From: Nitrospinae bacterium CG11_big_fil_rev_8_21_14_0_20_45_15
GTDB lineage: Bacteria > Nitrospinota > Nitrospinia > Nitrospinales > VA-1
DNA length: 34,786 nt
Assembly: GCA_002787235.1 (NCBI GenBank)
Contig: PCWG01000018.1
Location: forward strand, 67,626-102,411
Direction of reading: 5' to 3'
Positions 1 through 7,515 of this stretch are shown here, one piece after another. A model generated the notes under the pieces. The model made no database searches. It saw only the letters and a program-made list of their open reading frames with translations, and was not told the origin of the DNA. Both the position numbers and the translations under genes were made by a program. The stretch's first letter is position 1. Every line of letters starts with the position of its first letter.

Positions 1-958
1 TGACCTCGACCGGAGCGTCGAATATTTCGTAGACACGATGAACGGCACCGAGGGTTTCCTGCGCTTGTGTGTAGACACGGACGAAGGTTCCGATGGGGCC
101 GGCAACGATGAGGGCGTAGAGAAAAAATGCCGCCAATTCACCGGGTGAGGTGGTGCCTTCCATGACTTGATTGCCGCCGTACCATATCAGACAGGCGGAA
201 ATGAGAAAAGTCATGCACAGAATAACAGGTCCGAAGGAAGCAGAAATTTTCAATTTTCCCAAAGAGATATCGAAGGCCGATTCAATTTCTTTGCGGAAGC
301 GTTTGTTCTCATGCGATTCTCGTCCGTAGGATTTGACGACTTTAATGGAAGACACGGCTTCTTCCATAACCACAGCGGCTTGAGCCAGTTGGTCCTGGAC
401 AGCTCCTGCCAGACCGCGTAATTTTCTCCCGAAAATACGAGCACCTATCATCAGGGGAGGCAGAATCAGCAATATGAGCCCGGTCAATTTCCAGTTGAGG
501 TATAGAATGATGGCCAGCGCACCGATGAGGGTGATGGTTTGGCGAAGGATTGCAACAGGTATGGAGACCAGTGCTTTTTCGATGACGGAAATGTCGTTGC
601 TCATCCGCGACAAAATATCCCCGACACGCTGGGATTGAAAAAAACGCAGGGAAAGTTCTTGCATGCGTTTGAAAAAATCGATACGGAAATCAGCGGTCAC
701 TCTTTGCCCGACATAACCGAAGATGTAATTGTGCGTTACCGAAAAGATGGCTTGCAGAAGAATGATGCCGATCAGTTGCAGAGTCAGACTATTCAGAATG
801 GTTTCATTTTTTAGAACCAGTGCGGCATTCACCATGTTCTTGACGATCAGGGGCAGTATCAAATTGATCGCGGAGGTGATCGTCAGACAAAAAAATGCCC
901 AAATAATGATTTTTTTATAGGGTTTGGTGTAAGCCAGTATTCTGGAAAAACTTTTCAT
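1..958 (-). CDS. ABC exporter (MsbA/lipid-flippase type), N-terminal part
   Basis: The minus strand is open from an ATG at 956-958 to the window edge, about 319 codons with no stop, so the C-terminal ATPase domain lies outside. The protein begins MKSFSRILAYTKPYKK. It has hydrophobic segments near residues 18-40, 57-80, 135-175 and 245-290. Between them are the typical exporter helices containing FFQSQRVGDILSRMSND and EEAVSSIKVVKSYGRE, which are hallmarks of the type I exporter transmembrane domain. The family is usually 570-600 residues and acts as a homodimer in the inner membrane; the MsbA branch moves lipid A-core, while others export drugs or peptides. The substrate cannot be read from this half. 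The ribosome site is weak. Confident as an ABC exporter, less so as MsbA itself. Confidence 0.88.
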   Translation of the reverse strand, partial: MKSFSRILAYTKPYKKIIIWAFFCLTITSAINLILPLIVKNMVNAALVLKNETILNSLTLQLIGIILLQAIFSVTHNYIFGYVGQRVTADFRIDFFKRMQELSLRFFQSQRVGDILSRMSNDISVIEKALVSIPVAILRQTITLIGALAIILYLNWKLTGLILLILPPLMIGARIFGRKLRGLAGAVQDQLAQAAVVMEEAVSSIKVVKSYGRESHENKRFRKEIESAFDISLGKLKISASFGPVILCMTFLISACLIWYGGNQVMEGTTSPGELAAFFLYALIVAGPIGTFVRVYTQAQETLGAVHRVYEIFDAPVEV

Positions 959-1198
959 GTCTTATAGTCGTTGACCGTAAAGTCGGAGAGCGGAGTCTGG
1001 TTCTGTGAAAATGTTGCTGGGCTACCAGAATCGGACGTAATTTAAAATTTATTTTCAAAAAAGTTTAACATTCTACGTGCTCAAAAAAAACAAATCAATG
1101 GAATTCATCCCGAAATCTTTGATTTTTATGTCAGTTTATTCTTCTGGGCAGTTCCTTCCTGATTAGAAAATTTCCAATAAAAAATATGATATTAATCC

Positions 1199-1225
1199 TA
1201 AAGTTTGCTTATGTTTCACCGTTAA
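1199..1225 (+). promoter_or_regulatory. Sigma-28 (FliA)-type flagellar promoter
   Basis: TAAAGTTT at 1199-1206 equals the enterobacterial sigma-28 -35 element exactly. After 11 bases, ACCGTTAA at 1218-1225 matches 6 of 8 positions of GCCGATAA. The spacing is the standard 11 bases. It points toward the FlaG-like gene whose ATG lies about 105 bases downstream, which fits a late flagellar gene. The rest of the 372-base gap between 958 and 1331 is AT-rich and shows no gene. Confidence 0.7.
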
Positions 1226-1330
1226 GGAGATTGGGAAGGCTCCCTGAACCTGACATTGGTACTCTCAGAAAGGTGGTTTTCTTAAAGAATTATTTTGGAG
1301 TGGTCGAATAACTAAGGAAAGAGGCTAGTC

Positions 1331-1693
1331 ATGGATACTCAGTCGGTTACATCAGAAATGATATCGACATCTACGAGACACTCGACAACAAGCCAAAGCG
1401 TCAAGAAACCTTCGTCGCAACTAAGCAGTCCCGTTGAGGCGATCCCGGACAAAGACTCGGTAACGGTTTCTCTGGCGGGGAAGCAAGCTCTCGCTAATGG
1501 TGTCACCGGGACCGGGAACAACCCTGCGGATGCAACGGCATCTGCAAGTCAACGAAAGTTGTCCGTCACAGAAGACAATAGGGTGGTTCTCAAAATTGTT
1601 GACGGTCAAACGCAGAAGGTAGTTCGACAAATCCCTGATGAAGAGATTGTTCGCCTGCGCGATGCGGTACAGAGAAGTCTTGAGAATTTGTAA
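1331..1693 (+). CDS. flaG: FlaG-like flagellar protein
   Basis: This is a 120-residue protein. Residues 1-75 are polar, rich in Ser, Thr and Gly, and likely disordered. The last 45 residues form a compact FlaG domain: VVLKIVDGQTQKVVRQIPD followed by EEIVRLRDAV. This matches the family pattern of a beta hairpin ending in R-Q-I-P-x-E-E. FlaG proteins are about 110-140 residues and influence flagellar filament length or assembly; their exact role is not settled. The ATG is preceded by AAGGAAAGAGG. A sigma-28-type promoter lies upstream and a second small gene follows after 61 bases. No flagellin or hook gene is in the window, so this is a detached flagellar unit or the edge of a locus. Confidence 0.82.
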   Translation: MDTQSVTSEMISTSTRHSTTSQSVKKPSSQLSSPVEAIPDKDSVTVSLAGKQALANGVTGTGNNPADATASASQRKLSVTEDNRVVLKIVDGQTQKVVRQIPDEEIVRLRDAVQRSLENL

Positions 1694-1754
1694 GTCAAAA
1701 TCTGTATTTTAAAGAGCCTTATTAGGGTTTTTCATATTAAGAAAGGGGTCTGTC

Positions 1755-2012
1755 ATGGAAATCGGTGGTTTGGGTAATGCTTCGGCAACGACTCGATTGA
1801 GCTCGGATTCGGCAAAGGCCGGGTCAAGTGATGGTGATAGTTTGAGCGCAACGACTCAGCAAGCAGGTGGTGCGTCGAGAGAGGCTGAAACCAGCCCCAT
1901 TCCTCCTGCCAATGCGGCGGGAGATGCTCCTTCAAATCAGAATAATGTTTCGAGTCAAGGTGGAGGGGGTAGCACAAACGGCTCCGGGAGCATCATTAGC
2001 ATCACTGCTTAG
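1755..2012 (+). CDS. Small low-complexity Ser/Gly/Ala-rich protein downstream of flaG
   Basis: An 85-residue reading frame opens at ATG 1755 behind a good ribosome site (AGAAAGGGG). It starts MEIGGLGNASATTRL and is made mostly of Ser, Gly, Ala, Thr and Asn, ending GSGSIISITA. There is no signal peptide, membrane segment or recognisable domain. Its leader resembles that of the FlaG-like gene before it (AAGAGGCTAGTC and AAGGGGTCTGTC just before ATGGA). A strong terminator follows, so both genes are probably one transcript. It could be a flagellum-associated accessory protein; I do not recognise the family. Confidence 0.55.
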   Translation: MEIGGLGNASATTRLSSDSAKAGSSDGDSLSATTQQAGGASREAETSPIPPANAAGDAPSNQNNVSSQGGGGSTNGSGSIISITA

Positions 2013-2032
2013 TTTATAGCAAGGGGATGTAC

Positions 2033-2066
2033 AAAAGCCTCCGCTTAGGCGGGGGCTTTTTGTTTT
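2033..2066 (+). terminator. Rho-independent terminator
   Basis: A 12-bp stem pairs 2033-2044 (AAAAGCCTCCGC) with 2049-2060 (GCGGGGGCTTTT), with one G-T wobble and a TTAG loop. TTTTTGTTTTT follows directly. It ends the flaG-like transcript. Confidence 0.9.
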
Positions 2067-2105
2067 TGCGACTTCCATTCTCAGACCACAGCCGGGAACT
2101 TCTAA

Positions 2106-2861
2106 CTACTCTCCGAGTCCCATGGTCAAAAGATGACCCTTTTGGGAAAAAACCACTTTATTGGGAGTGATATTTTCCAAAATGGCTCCTGCCACAGTTT
2201 CACCCTGCTTCAGCTTTTTGTTCTTTTCTGTCGGCGTTGAAATAAAAATATGGTTGGAAGGGCTTTTGTCCTTAAAGAAAATAATGCCCTTGATCTTAAT
2301 GCCTTCAATCGTACCATGTGCAATAGACTTTGTTGTTTGTTGGATCGCAGTCTTGGGTTGCGGATGCTGAGCTGAGGGAGGTGTCAACGCCTGTTCTATA
2401 GCGGGTCTTGATTGTGATTTTAATTTTGGTTCAACTTGTGCGGATGTCGGTGCCGATGCAACGATTTTCTTTGCCGGGATTTCTGCAGGTGGAGAAATTT
2501 TCGTATATGCTGGTTTGGGGGTTTCTGGTATCGCGGACAGTGAAAAACCGAGTTGTGACGAAGGTTTCTTCACAGGTTGCGCTATCTGCATTTGCGTTTT
2601 GGGTGCGATGGGGTGAATGCTTGTCGTTTCTAATTTTTGGGAAACATTTGTTTCTTTCATATAAAAAAACGCAATGGTTATGCCCATCACTATTCCACAA
2701 ACAGTCAATCCCGCGAACAGCCATATTTTTTTATCAATTCCATTTGATTGCAAATAAGCAGGGCCGTCTCCCTGCAAAACCATTTCCTTGAGGTCCAGGT
2801 TTTTTTGCAGATCGTTTTTATCTTGTTCCAGCTTCTTAAGCGTTTTTAAAATTGTACTCAT
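2106..2861 (-). CDS. gspB: GspB-like type II secretion accessory protein
   Basis: This 251-residue protein has a short cytoplasmic start (MSTILKTLKKLEQDK), one membrane helix near residues 46-68 and a long Pro/Ser/Lys-rich periplasmic linker. A C-terminal domain of about 65 residues follows, with GIIFFKDKSPSNHIFIS, LKQGETVAGAILENITPNK and VVFSQKGHLLTMGL. That is the GspB/PulB C-terminal fold, related to PilP/GspC HR domains. GspB works with GspA to insert or anchor the secretin in the envelope. It lies 53 bases after the GspA/ExeA-like gene on the same strand, the expected partner. The GspB domain is short and variable, so identity rests on both the domain and the context. Confidence 0.75.
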   Translation of the reverse strand: MSTILKTLKKLEQDKNDLQKNLDLKEMVLQGDGPAYLQSNGIDKKIWLFAGLTVCGIVMGITIAFFYMKETNVSQKLETTSIHPIAPKTQMQIAQPVKKPSSQLGFSLSAIPETPKPAYTKISPPAEIPAKKIVASAPTSAQVEPKLKSQSRPAIEQALTPPSAQHPQPKTAIQQTTKSIAHGTIEGIKIKGIIFFKDKSPSNHIFISTPTEKNKKLKQGETVAGAILENITPNKVVFSQKGHLLTMGLGE

Positions 2862-2914
2862 TATTTATCTGCTCTAGAGGATACAACCATCGATTCGGTA
2901 ATAACTGTTTAGGT

Positions 2915-5002
2915 TCATTGGATTATTAACTTTGGAGTGGAATAAATATCGAGCTGGCTGTACAAGGTCAATTTGCTTTCTGCATTGAATTTCCCATCGT
3001 CAGGAATTTTGTTGTTTCTCTGGAATGCCTGAATAGCCGAGACGGTTTTGGGGCCCAGGTTGAGCGATTCACTGCCTTTGAAATACCCCAGAACCCGCAA
3101 ATTTTTCTGGAGCCAGATGGATTCTTTCCCACTGAACCCGGATTCAAAATCTTCGGGTAGATTTTCAAAATCCTTCCATAAAATGATGGCTTTTCTTGTC
3201 CACAAACGGTCCAGCAGTTCCAGTGGCATTTTCATGCGGTCGATAGAACCGAAGGAACCACTGTCACCTTCCAACGATGTGAGTGACAGATATTTTGTCC
3301 CTTGGGAATTTGGGAGCGCAATTTCCAGCATGGCTGGATAATTCAGAGCTCTCAACCTTTCGAAAGTCGCGTTGCTTTCGTACACTTTCATCCCATAGTC
3401 ATCCTGCACCTTTTGCAGATTCTCAATTCCCGTCGTATCTATATTCCAGGCTTTCAGCAACCACTTCATTGCTTCCTGTTTACTTTCATTCAATGTCAGG
3501 CTGGATAAATAGGTAACGAGTTTACTTTCTTCGGCGATGAAGAGGGCATTGGAAGCAGGTGAAACTGGTTCCTGCAAATCACTTGTTGTTGGGACGCTGA
3601 CTGCCAGCACAGGTTCTGGCGAGGACGGCGTTTCAATATTTGGCTTGATCGGGTCTGCATGGGTGGATGTTGGGGCGGTCTTTTTTTTGATAGAGATAGC
3701 CGATGCCAATTGTGCGGAATTTTTGGCTATCATCGATTGAATATCTTTCCCGATATTTGCTTTGCTGGTTGTGAAGTCTGGCAGAACGAAGTACTTGGCT
3801 GTGAAGAAAACAGTTGCCAGGCCCAGAGCAACGGGTATCAAAGTTCGCCAGATAAAAGCACCTTTGTTTGCAAGGGGTCGGATCGCACCTATGTCTTTAA
3901 CGGCAAGCTTGACGACCTTGGGAGTGATGTTTTTGACATTCAAAGTGTATGCAATCAATAAGGCACGATCGGTGATAACGTTGATCATGCGTGGGATGCC
4001 GTGCGAATAGCGATAGATCCATCGAGCTCCCTGGCGTGGGATTCGAACCTTGCCCTTTCCCAAGGCGACATTGAGTCGATGGTGGATGTAACCGCGAGTC
4101 TCCTCAAAGTTGAGAGGCAGTAGCTCCCAGCTGATGGTGATGCGCTGTCTCAGTTGTCGCAGTCCGTCTTTTTCAAGCAGGTCATCAAGTTCTGGCTGTC
4201 CGATGAGAACAATCTGAATTAATTTTTCAGTTTCAGTTTCCAGATTGGATAGCAGTCGCAGTTGCTCCAACACGCTGGGTTGCAGGTCTTGCGCTTCATC
4301 TATGATGACTACGACTCTGTTTTCTTTTTTTCTTTCCGCAAGTAGAAAATGATTCAATGTATCGATGAGGAACTTCTTGCTGTTGCTTTCTGCTGGCAAA
4401 CCCAGCTCGGAGTTGATGGTTTGAAGAAGCTCCAGCTCATCAATGCAGGGATTGAAAATATATGCGATGTTAAAATTACTTTTCAGTTCGCGCAGAAAGC
4501 TTCTGCAAATAGTGGTCTTGCCCGTTCCCACTTCGCCGATGATTTTTAAAAATCCGTTATTTTCCTGCAAACCATAAACAAGATGGGCCAAAACCTCTTT
4601 GTGCTTGGGACTCAGATAGAAATATTTTGGGTCGGGAGTCAAATCAAAGGGTTTCTCTGTGAAACCGTAATAGTCCTGATAAACGTTCAGAGTTTTATCG
4701 TCTTTTGTTCGAGCGAACGGATTGTTTCTCGATTTCTTGGATTCGGGTGCGGGGAAATCTTTTTTGTCAATATTGTGTTCAGCGTCGTAAGCAGATCTTT
4801 TTTTCTGATCGGATAAGGTATCGAACGCCTCTTGAAGCATGGCAATGGGATCCCCCTGATTATTTTCCAAAGATTGCTTTCCATTTCTGGCATCAAATTC
4901 TTTCACCAATCGATAATAAGCCTGGTTGATTTGACTTTGGTTTGCGGCCGGAGAAATGTCCAGCATTTCGTAAAAATTTTGGGAGGAGGCAGTGATTGGC
5001 AT
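2915..5002 (-). CDS. gspA: ExeA/GspA-like AAA ATPase with N-terminal J-like domain and peptidoglycan-binding domain
   Basis: The protein has 695 residues. Residues 8-75 look like a J domain (YEMLDISPAA, then LQEAFDTLSDQKKRSAYD). The His-Pro-Asp triad is absent, with EFDARN at its place. Residues 110-370 are an ExeA-type AAA ATPase: Walker A GEVGTGKTT at 156-164, Walker B VVIIDEAQD at 231-239, and the sensor region SNLETETEKLIQIVLIGQPEL. A membrane helix spans about 389-408. After a Pro/Ser-rich stretch, the C-terminal ~65 residues form a PG_binding_1 repeat (LRVLGYFKG, TVSAIQAFQRNNKIPDDGKF). ExeA hydrolyses ATP and binds peptidoglycan to let the secretin assemble. Downstream is the GspB-like gene. 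The J-like extension is not part of classical ExeA. Confidence 0.88.
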   Translation of the reverse strand: MPITASSQNFYEMLDISPAANQSQINQAYYRLVKEFDARNGKQSLENNQGDPIAMLQEAFDTLSDQKKRSAYDAEHNIDKKDFPAPESKKSRNNPFARTKDDKTLNVYQDYYGFTEKPFDLTPDPKYFYLSPKHKEVLAHLVYGLQENNGFLKIIGEVGTGKTTICRSFLRELKSNFNIAYIFNPCIDELELLQTINSELGLPAESNSKKFLIDTLNHFLLAERKKENRVVVIIDEAQDLQPSVLEQLRLLSNLETETEKLIQIVLIGQPELDDLLEKDGLRQLRQRITISWELLPLNFEETRGYIHHRLNVALGKGKVRIPRQGARWIYRYSHGIPRMINVITDRALLIAYTLNVKNITPKVVKLAVKDIGAIRPLANKGAFIWRTLIPVALGLATVFFTAKYFVLPDFTTSKANIGKDIQSMIAKNSAQLASAISIKKKTAPTSTHADPIKPNIETPSSPEPVLAVSVPTTSDLQEPVSPASNALFIAEESKLVTYLSSLTLNESKQEAMKWLLKAWNIDTTGIENLQKVQDDYGMKVYESNATFERLRALNYPAMLEIALPNSQGTKYLSLTSLEGDSGSFGSIDRMKMPLELLDRLWTRKAIILWKDFENLPEDFESGFSGKESIWLQKNLRVLGYFKGSESLNLGPKTVSAIQAFQRNNKIPDDGKFNAESKLTLYSQLDIYSTPKLIIQ

Positions 5003-5118
5003 ATCTTCAATTAAATAAAAGGGTATTGTTGATTGCTAAATGAATAAAAAACACGCTGTTTGGAAATAATTTCGCAGGCACAAGACCGTATAAAAAGCCT
5101 GAATTTTAATAAATCGTT

Positions 5119-5146
5119 ATTATACAATAGCTTGCTATTAATTCAA
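5119..5146 (-). promoter_or_regulatory. Sigma-70-type promoter of gspA-gspB with a palindrome in the spacer
   Basis: Read on the minus strand, TTGAAT (5146-5141) is followed after 16 bases by a perfect TATAAT (5124-5119). The spacer contains the inverted repeat AATAGC-TT-GCTATT at 5126-5139, which could be an operator. The predicted start is about 110 bases before the GspA-like ATG. Confidence 0.5.
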
Positions 5147-5204
5147 ATAAAATCAATGGTTTGCGTAGAAGTTTTGAGAATGAATTTTCAAACGGTAATT
5201 TTGA

Positions 5205-5234
5205 TTGTCGGTAATGCCGAGCATGGGATACTAT
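5205..5234 (+). promoter_or_regulatory. Possible promoter of the HTH-MBL gene
   Basis: TTGTCG at 5205-5210 and TACTAT at 5229-5234 are separated by 18 bases, about 48 bases before the ATG at 5282. Both boxes are only fair matches to consensus. Confidence 0.3.
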
Positions 5235-5281
5235 TGAAAGGCTAGGGTGCGTCCTTTATTTCAACTCTATTTGTGTAGAAA

Positions 5282-6118
5282 ATGACATTTCCTTTAGAAG
5301 ATGAATTTGGTGATATTGTGCAAAAAGCTCGCGATCGCAGGCCCTGGTCGCAGGCAGAGCTTGCGCGTGAAACAGGTTTGAGCTCATCAGTTGTGATGCG
5401 GATTGAAAATTGTGATTTGATTCCCGATGCTGTGGACATCGCAAAAATAGCCAAAGCTCTGGATTTGCACGAGCCTTCGTTACAGGCGATCGCAAATGGA
5501 AAATGGGAGCCGGAAAAACAACCTGAGCTTTGTGGGGATTTTGAAGTCGTTTGTTTGCAAGTCTTCATGGGATCTTATCCCGTAAAATGTTATCTCTTGA
5601 TATGCAAGAAAACCCGCATGACAGCGATTGTCGATACGGGCGGTAATCCAAAAGAGATCATCAATGCGGCAAAACAATGGGGCGTTACCCCTGGCATGGT
5701 TTTACTCACCCACACACACCCCGATCATGCGGGAGGACTCAACGTATTGCTGAAGCAATGGCCGCTGAAGGTTTATGTCGGTAAAAAAGAACCGCGTTCC
5801 GGGATGAGTGGATCCCCTCATTATGTTGAAGATGGAGAAAAAATTCAGTTGGGGGCGTTGACGGTTGAAGCGATCCAGACGCCGGGACATACTCCCGGCG
5901 GTGTGTCTTATCGACTGGGTTCGGTTGTGTTTTCCGGGGATTGTATTTTCGCAGGTTCTATGGGGCGGGCCAATACCTCTTGGTCGGCATTGTACCAGTC
6001 GGTGAGTCAACGGTTGCTGGCATTTCCCAATGAGACTCGTTTGTTGCCCGGTCATGGTCCTGCCACCACTGTTGGCGAGGAAAAACTTCACAATCCATTT
6101 TTCTTCTATAAAAAGTGA
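5282..6118 (+). CDS. XRE-type HTH fused to a metallo-beta-lactamase hydrolase
   Basis: The protein has 278 residues. Residues 10-72 are a Cro/XRE helix-turn-helix (QAELARETGLSSSVVMRIEN, DIAKIAKALDL). Residues 85-278 are a glyoxalase II-like metallo-beta-lactamase fold with a complete metal site: THTHPDH (His144, His146, Asp148, His149), PGHTPG (His203), FSGD (Asp220) and PGHG (His258). The ending TTVGEEKLHNPF is typical of small hydroxyacylglutathione hydrolase-like enzymes. Such enzymes cleave thioesters or similar substrates; the substrate here is unknown. The HTH suggests that it binds DNA, perhaps sensing its own substrate. It is divergent from gspA-gspB, across a gap holding a palindrome. 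The start has only a weak ribosome site. Confidence 0.85.
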   Translation: MTFPLEDEFGDIVQKARDRRPWSQAELARETGLSSSVVMRIENCDLIPDAVDIAKIAKALDLHEPSLQAIANGKWEPEKQPELCGDFEVVCLQVFMGSYPVKCYLLICKKTRMTAIVDTGGNPKEIINAAKQWGVTPGMVLLTHTHPDHAGGLNVLLKQWPLKVYVGKKEPRSGMSGSPHYVEDGEKIQLGALTVEAIQTPGHTPGGVSYRLGSVVFSGDCIFAGSMGRANTSWSALYQSVSQRLLAFPNETRLLPGHGPATTVGEEKLHNPFFFYKK

Positions 6119-6189
6119 GTGGGTTCGCCAAACCTTTTTGGAATCACCCTTGGATGCAAATTATTTATCCACATTGTAAAATCGTAACG

Positions 6190-6218
6190 TTGTTGGAAGA
6201 ATAGCTCTGTGCTATGCT
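6190..6218 (+). promoter_or_regulatory. Possible extended -10 promoter upstream of the VCBS lipoprotein
   Basis: TTGTTG at 6190-6195, a 17-base spacer and TATGCT at 6213-6218 preceded by TGC (extended -10). It lies before the hairpin at 6253-6275, so that hairpin would be inside the leader of the next gene. Confidence 0.35.
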
Positions 6219-6252
6219 CCCATGTTTTTTGATTCACACTCAATGATTTATT

Positions 6253-6275
6253 ACCGCTATCTCAGGCGGTTTTTT
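6253..6275 (+). terminator. Terminator-like hairpin between the HTH-MBL gene and the lipoprotein
   Basis: ACCGC (6253-6257) pairs with GCGGT (6266-6270) around an 8-base loop, followed by six T. It may end the HTH-MBL transcript. It lies only 20 bases before the next ATG, so it could also act as an attenuator for the lipoprotein gene. Confidence 0.65.
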
Positions 6276-6295
6276 CGTAACCTTCAGGTAATTGA

Positions 6296-7456
6296 ATGAA
6301 AAAAATTCTAATAGTCCTTCTCCTTATAGGGTTAGGGGTTTTATCTTCCTGCACGCCGCCAAAGCCTGCTCCCAAAATGCCGCAGTTGTTTTATCTGGGC
6401 TATGCCATGGAAGCAGGAGCGGGGCCTTCGTTCATGATTTCGAAGGATTTTAATAAGGACGGAAATCTTGATTTGATCGTCACCAATAGCGGCGATCATA
6501 CATTTTCGTATTTTAAGGGACGAGGAGACGGTCGCTTTGATGATCAGATTGTATTCCGCACCGGGCAAGATCCGATTTGTATCACCACAGGATTGTTCAA
6601 CGCAGATGCCTATCTCGATCTGGCGGTGGTGAATTATGCCGACCAGTCCATTCAGATCTATTTGAATACCAAGACGGGAAGTTTCAGGAATACCGGACAA
6701 ATCATACATCCCGGTAAAATACCGATCAACATTGCGGCGGGTGATTTCAACACGGACGGCATGGACGATTTAGCCGTTTCGATGCGTTATCATAAAGTGA
6801 ATATTCTTTTGGCTCAGGGCAATGGTAAATTTTCAGAGCCCGTTGAGGTGCCTGTTCGCGGACAACCCACAGGCGTGGTGGTGGGAGACTATAACCGCGA
6901 TAAGAAAATGGACGTTGGTGTTGCTCTGGCAGGATCGGGAAACACGGGTGTTCAGGTTTTATGGGGGAAAGGCGATGGCACATTCGACGCTTCTAAACTT
7001 TACAAGGGAGGCGGACAACCTTTGACCATTGTCGCTCTCGATTCAAACAACGACGGCTATGGCGATTTTGTTACCTCCAGCAACGTGCTTCACTCCATGA
7101 CCTCTGTTGTCAGCGACGGGAGTGGCGGGTTCACCACGTGGAAAGATTTTGCTTCAGGAAACTTTCCGAAATTTGTCGCTGCGGCTGATTTTACCGGAGA
7201 TGGCAAGGATGACCTTGTTGTGAGCAATGCGACCGACGATAAAATTTCGATTTCTCTGGGAAGGGGAGACGGTACGTTCACCTATCCTCCCATTTATCAT
7301 AGTACGGATGAATATCCGCAAGGACTTGCAACGGGTGATTTTAACAAGGACGGTCTCATAGACATCGCGGTGGCTTGCAGAGACAAAAATATCATCGATA
7401 TTTTTCTAAAGAAGGATATGGTCAACCCCAAGACAGAACCGATGAAGAAAAGCTGA
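6296..7456 (+). CDS. VCBS/FG-GAP repeat lipoprotein
   Basis: A 386-residue protein opens with a lipoprotein signal: MKKILIVLLLIGLGVLSSC, with the lipobox Cys at residue 19, followed by a Pro/Lys-rich tether. The rest is seven repeats of about 45-50 residues with calcium-loop motifs of the type D-x-N-x-D-G-x-x-D-L: DFNKDGNLDLIV, LFNADAYLDLAV, DFNTDGMDDLAV, DYNRDKKMDVGV, DSNNDGYGDFVT, DFTGDGKDDLVV and DFNKDGLIDIAV. These build a seven-blade beta-propeller of the FG-GAP/VCBS type. Such proteins sit on the outer or inner membrane and often bind ligands or surfaces; no enzymatic residues are seen. The ribosome site is CAGGT before the ATG. The partner is unknown. Confidence 0.85.
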   Translation: MKKILIVLLLIGLGVLSSCTPPKPAPKMPQLFYLGYAMEAGAGPSFMISKDFNKDGNLDLIVTNSGDHTFSYFKGRGDGRFDDQIVFRTGQDPICITTGLFNADAYLDLAVVNYADQSIQIYLNTKTGSFRNTGQIIHPGKIPINIAAGDFNTDGMDDLAVSMRYHKVNILLAQGNGKFSEPVEVPVRGQPTGVVVGDYNRDKKMDVGVALAGSGNTGVQVLWGKGDGTFDASKLYKGGGQPLTIVALDSNNDGYGDFVTSSNVLHSMTSVVSDGSGGFTTWKDFASGNFPKFVAAADFTGDGKDDLVVSNATDDKISISLGRGDGTFTYPPIYHSTDEYPQGLATGDFNKDGLIDIAVACRDKNIIDIFLKKDMVNPKTEPMKKS

Positions 7457-7515
7457 GTTTAAGATTCATTCCAAGCATTTTAATTGGGCAATTTGAAAAC
7501 ACTTTGGCTTGTAGC

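Noticed and set aside
1226-1330. Cyclic-di-GMP riboswitch in the flaG leader
   Set aside because: The conserved GEMM core bases were not found.
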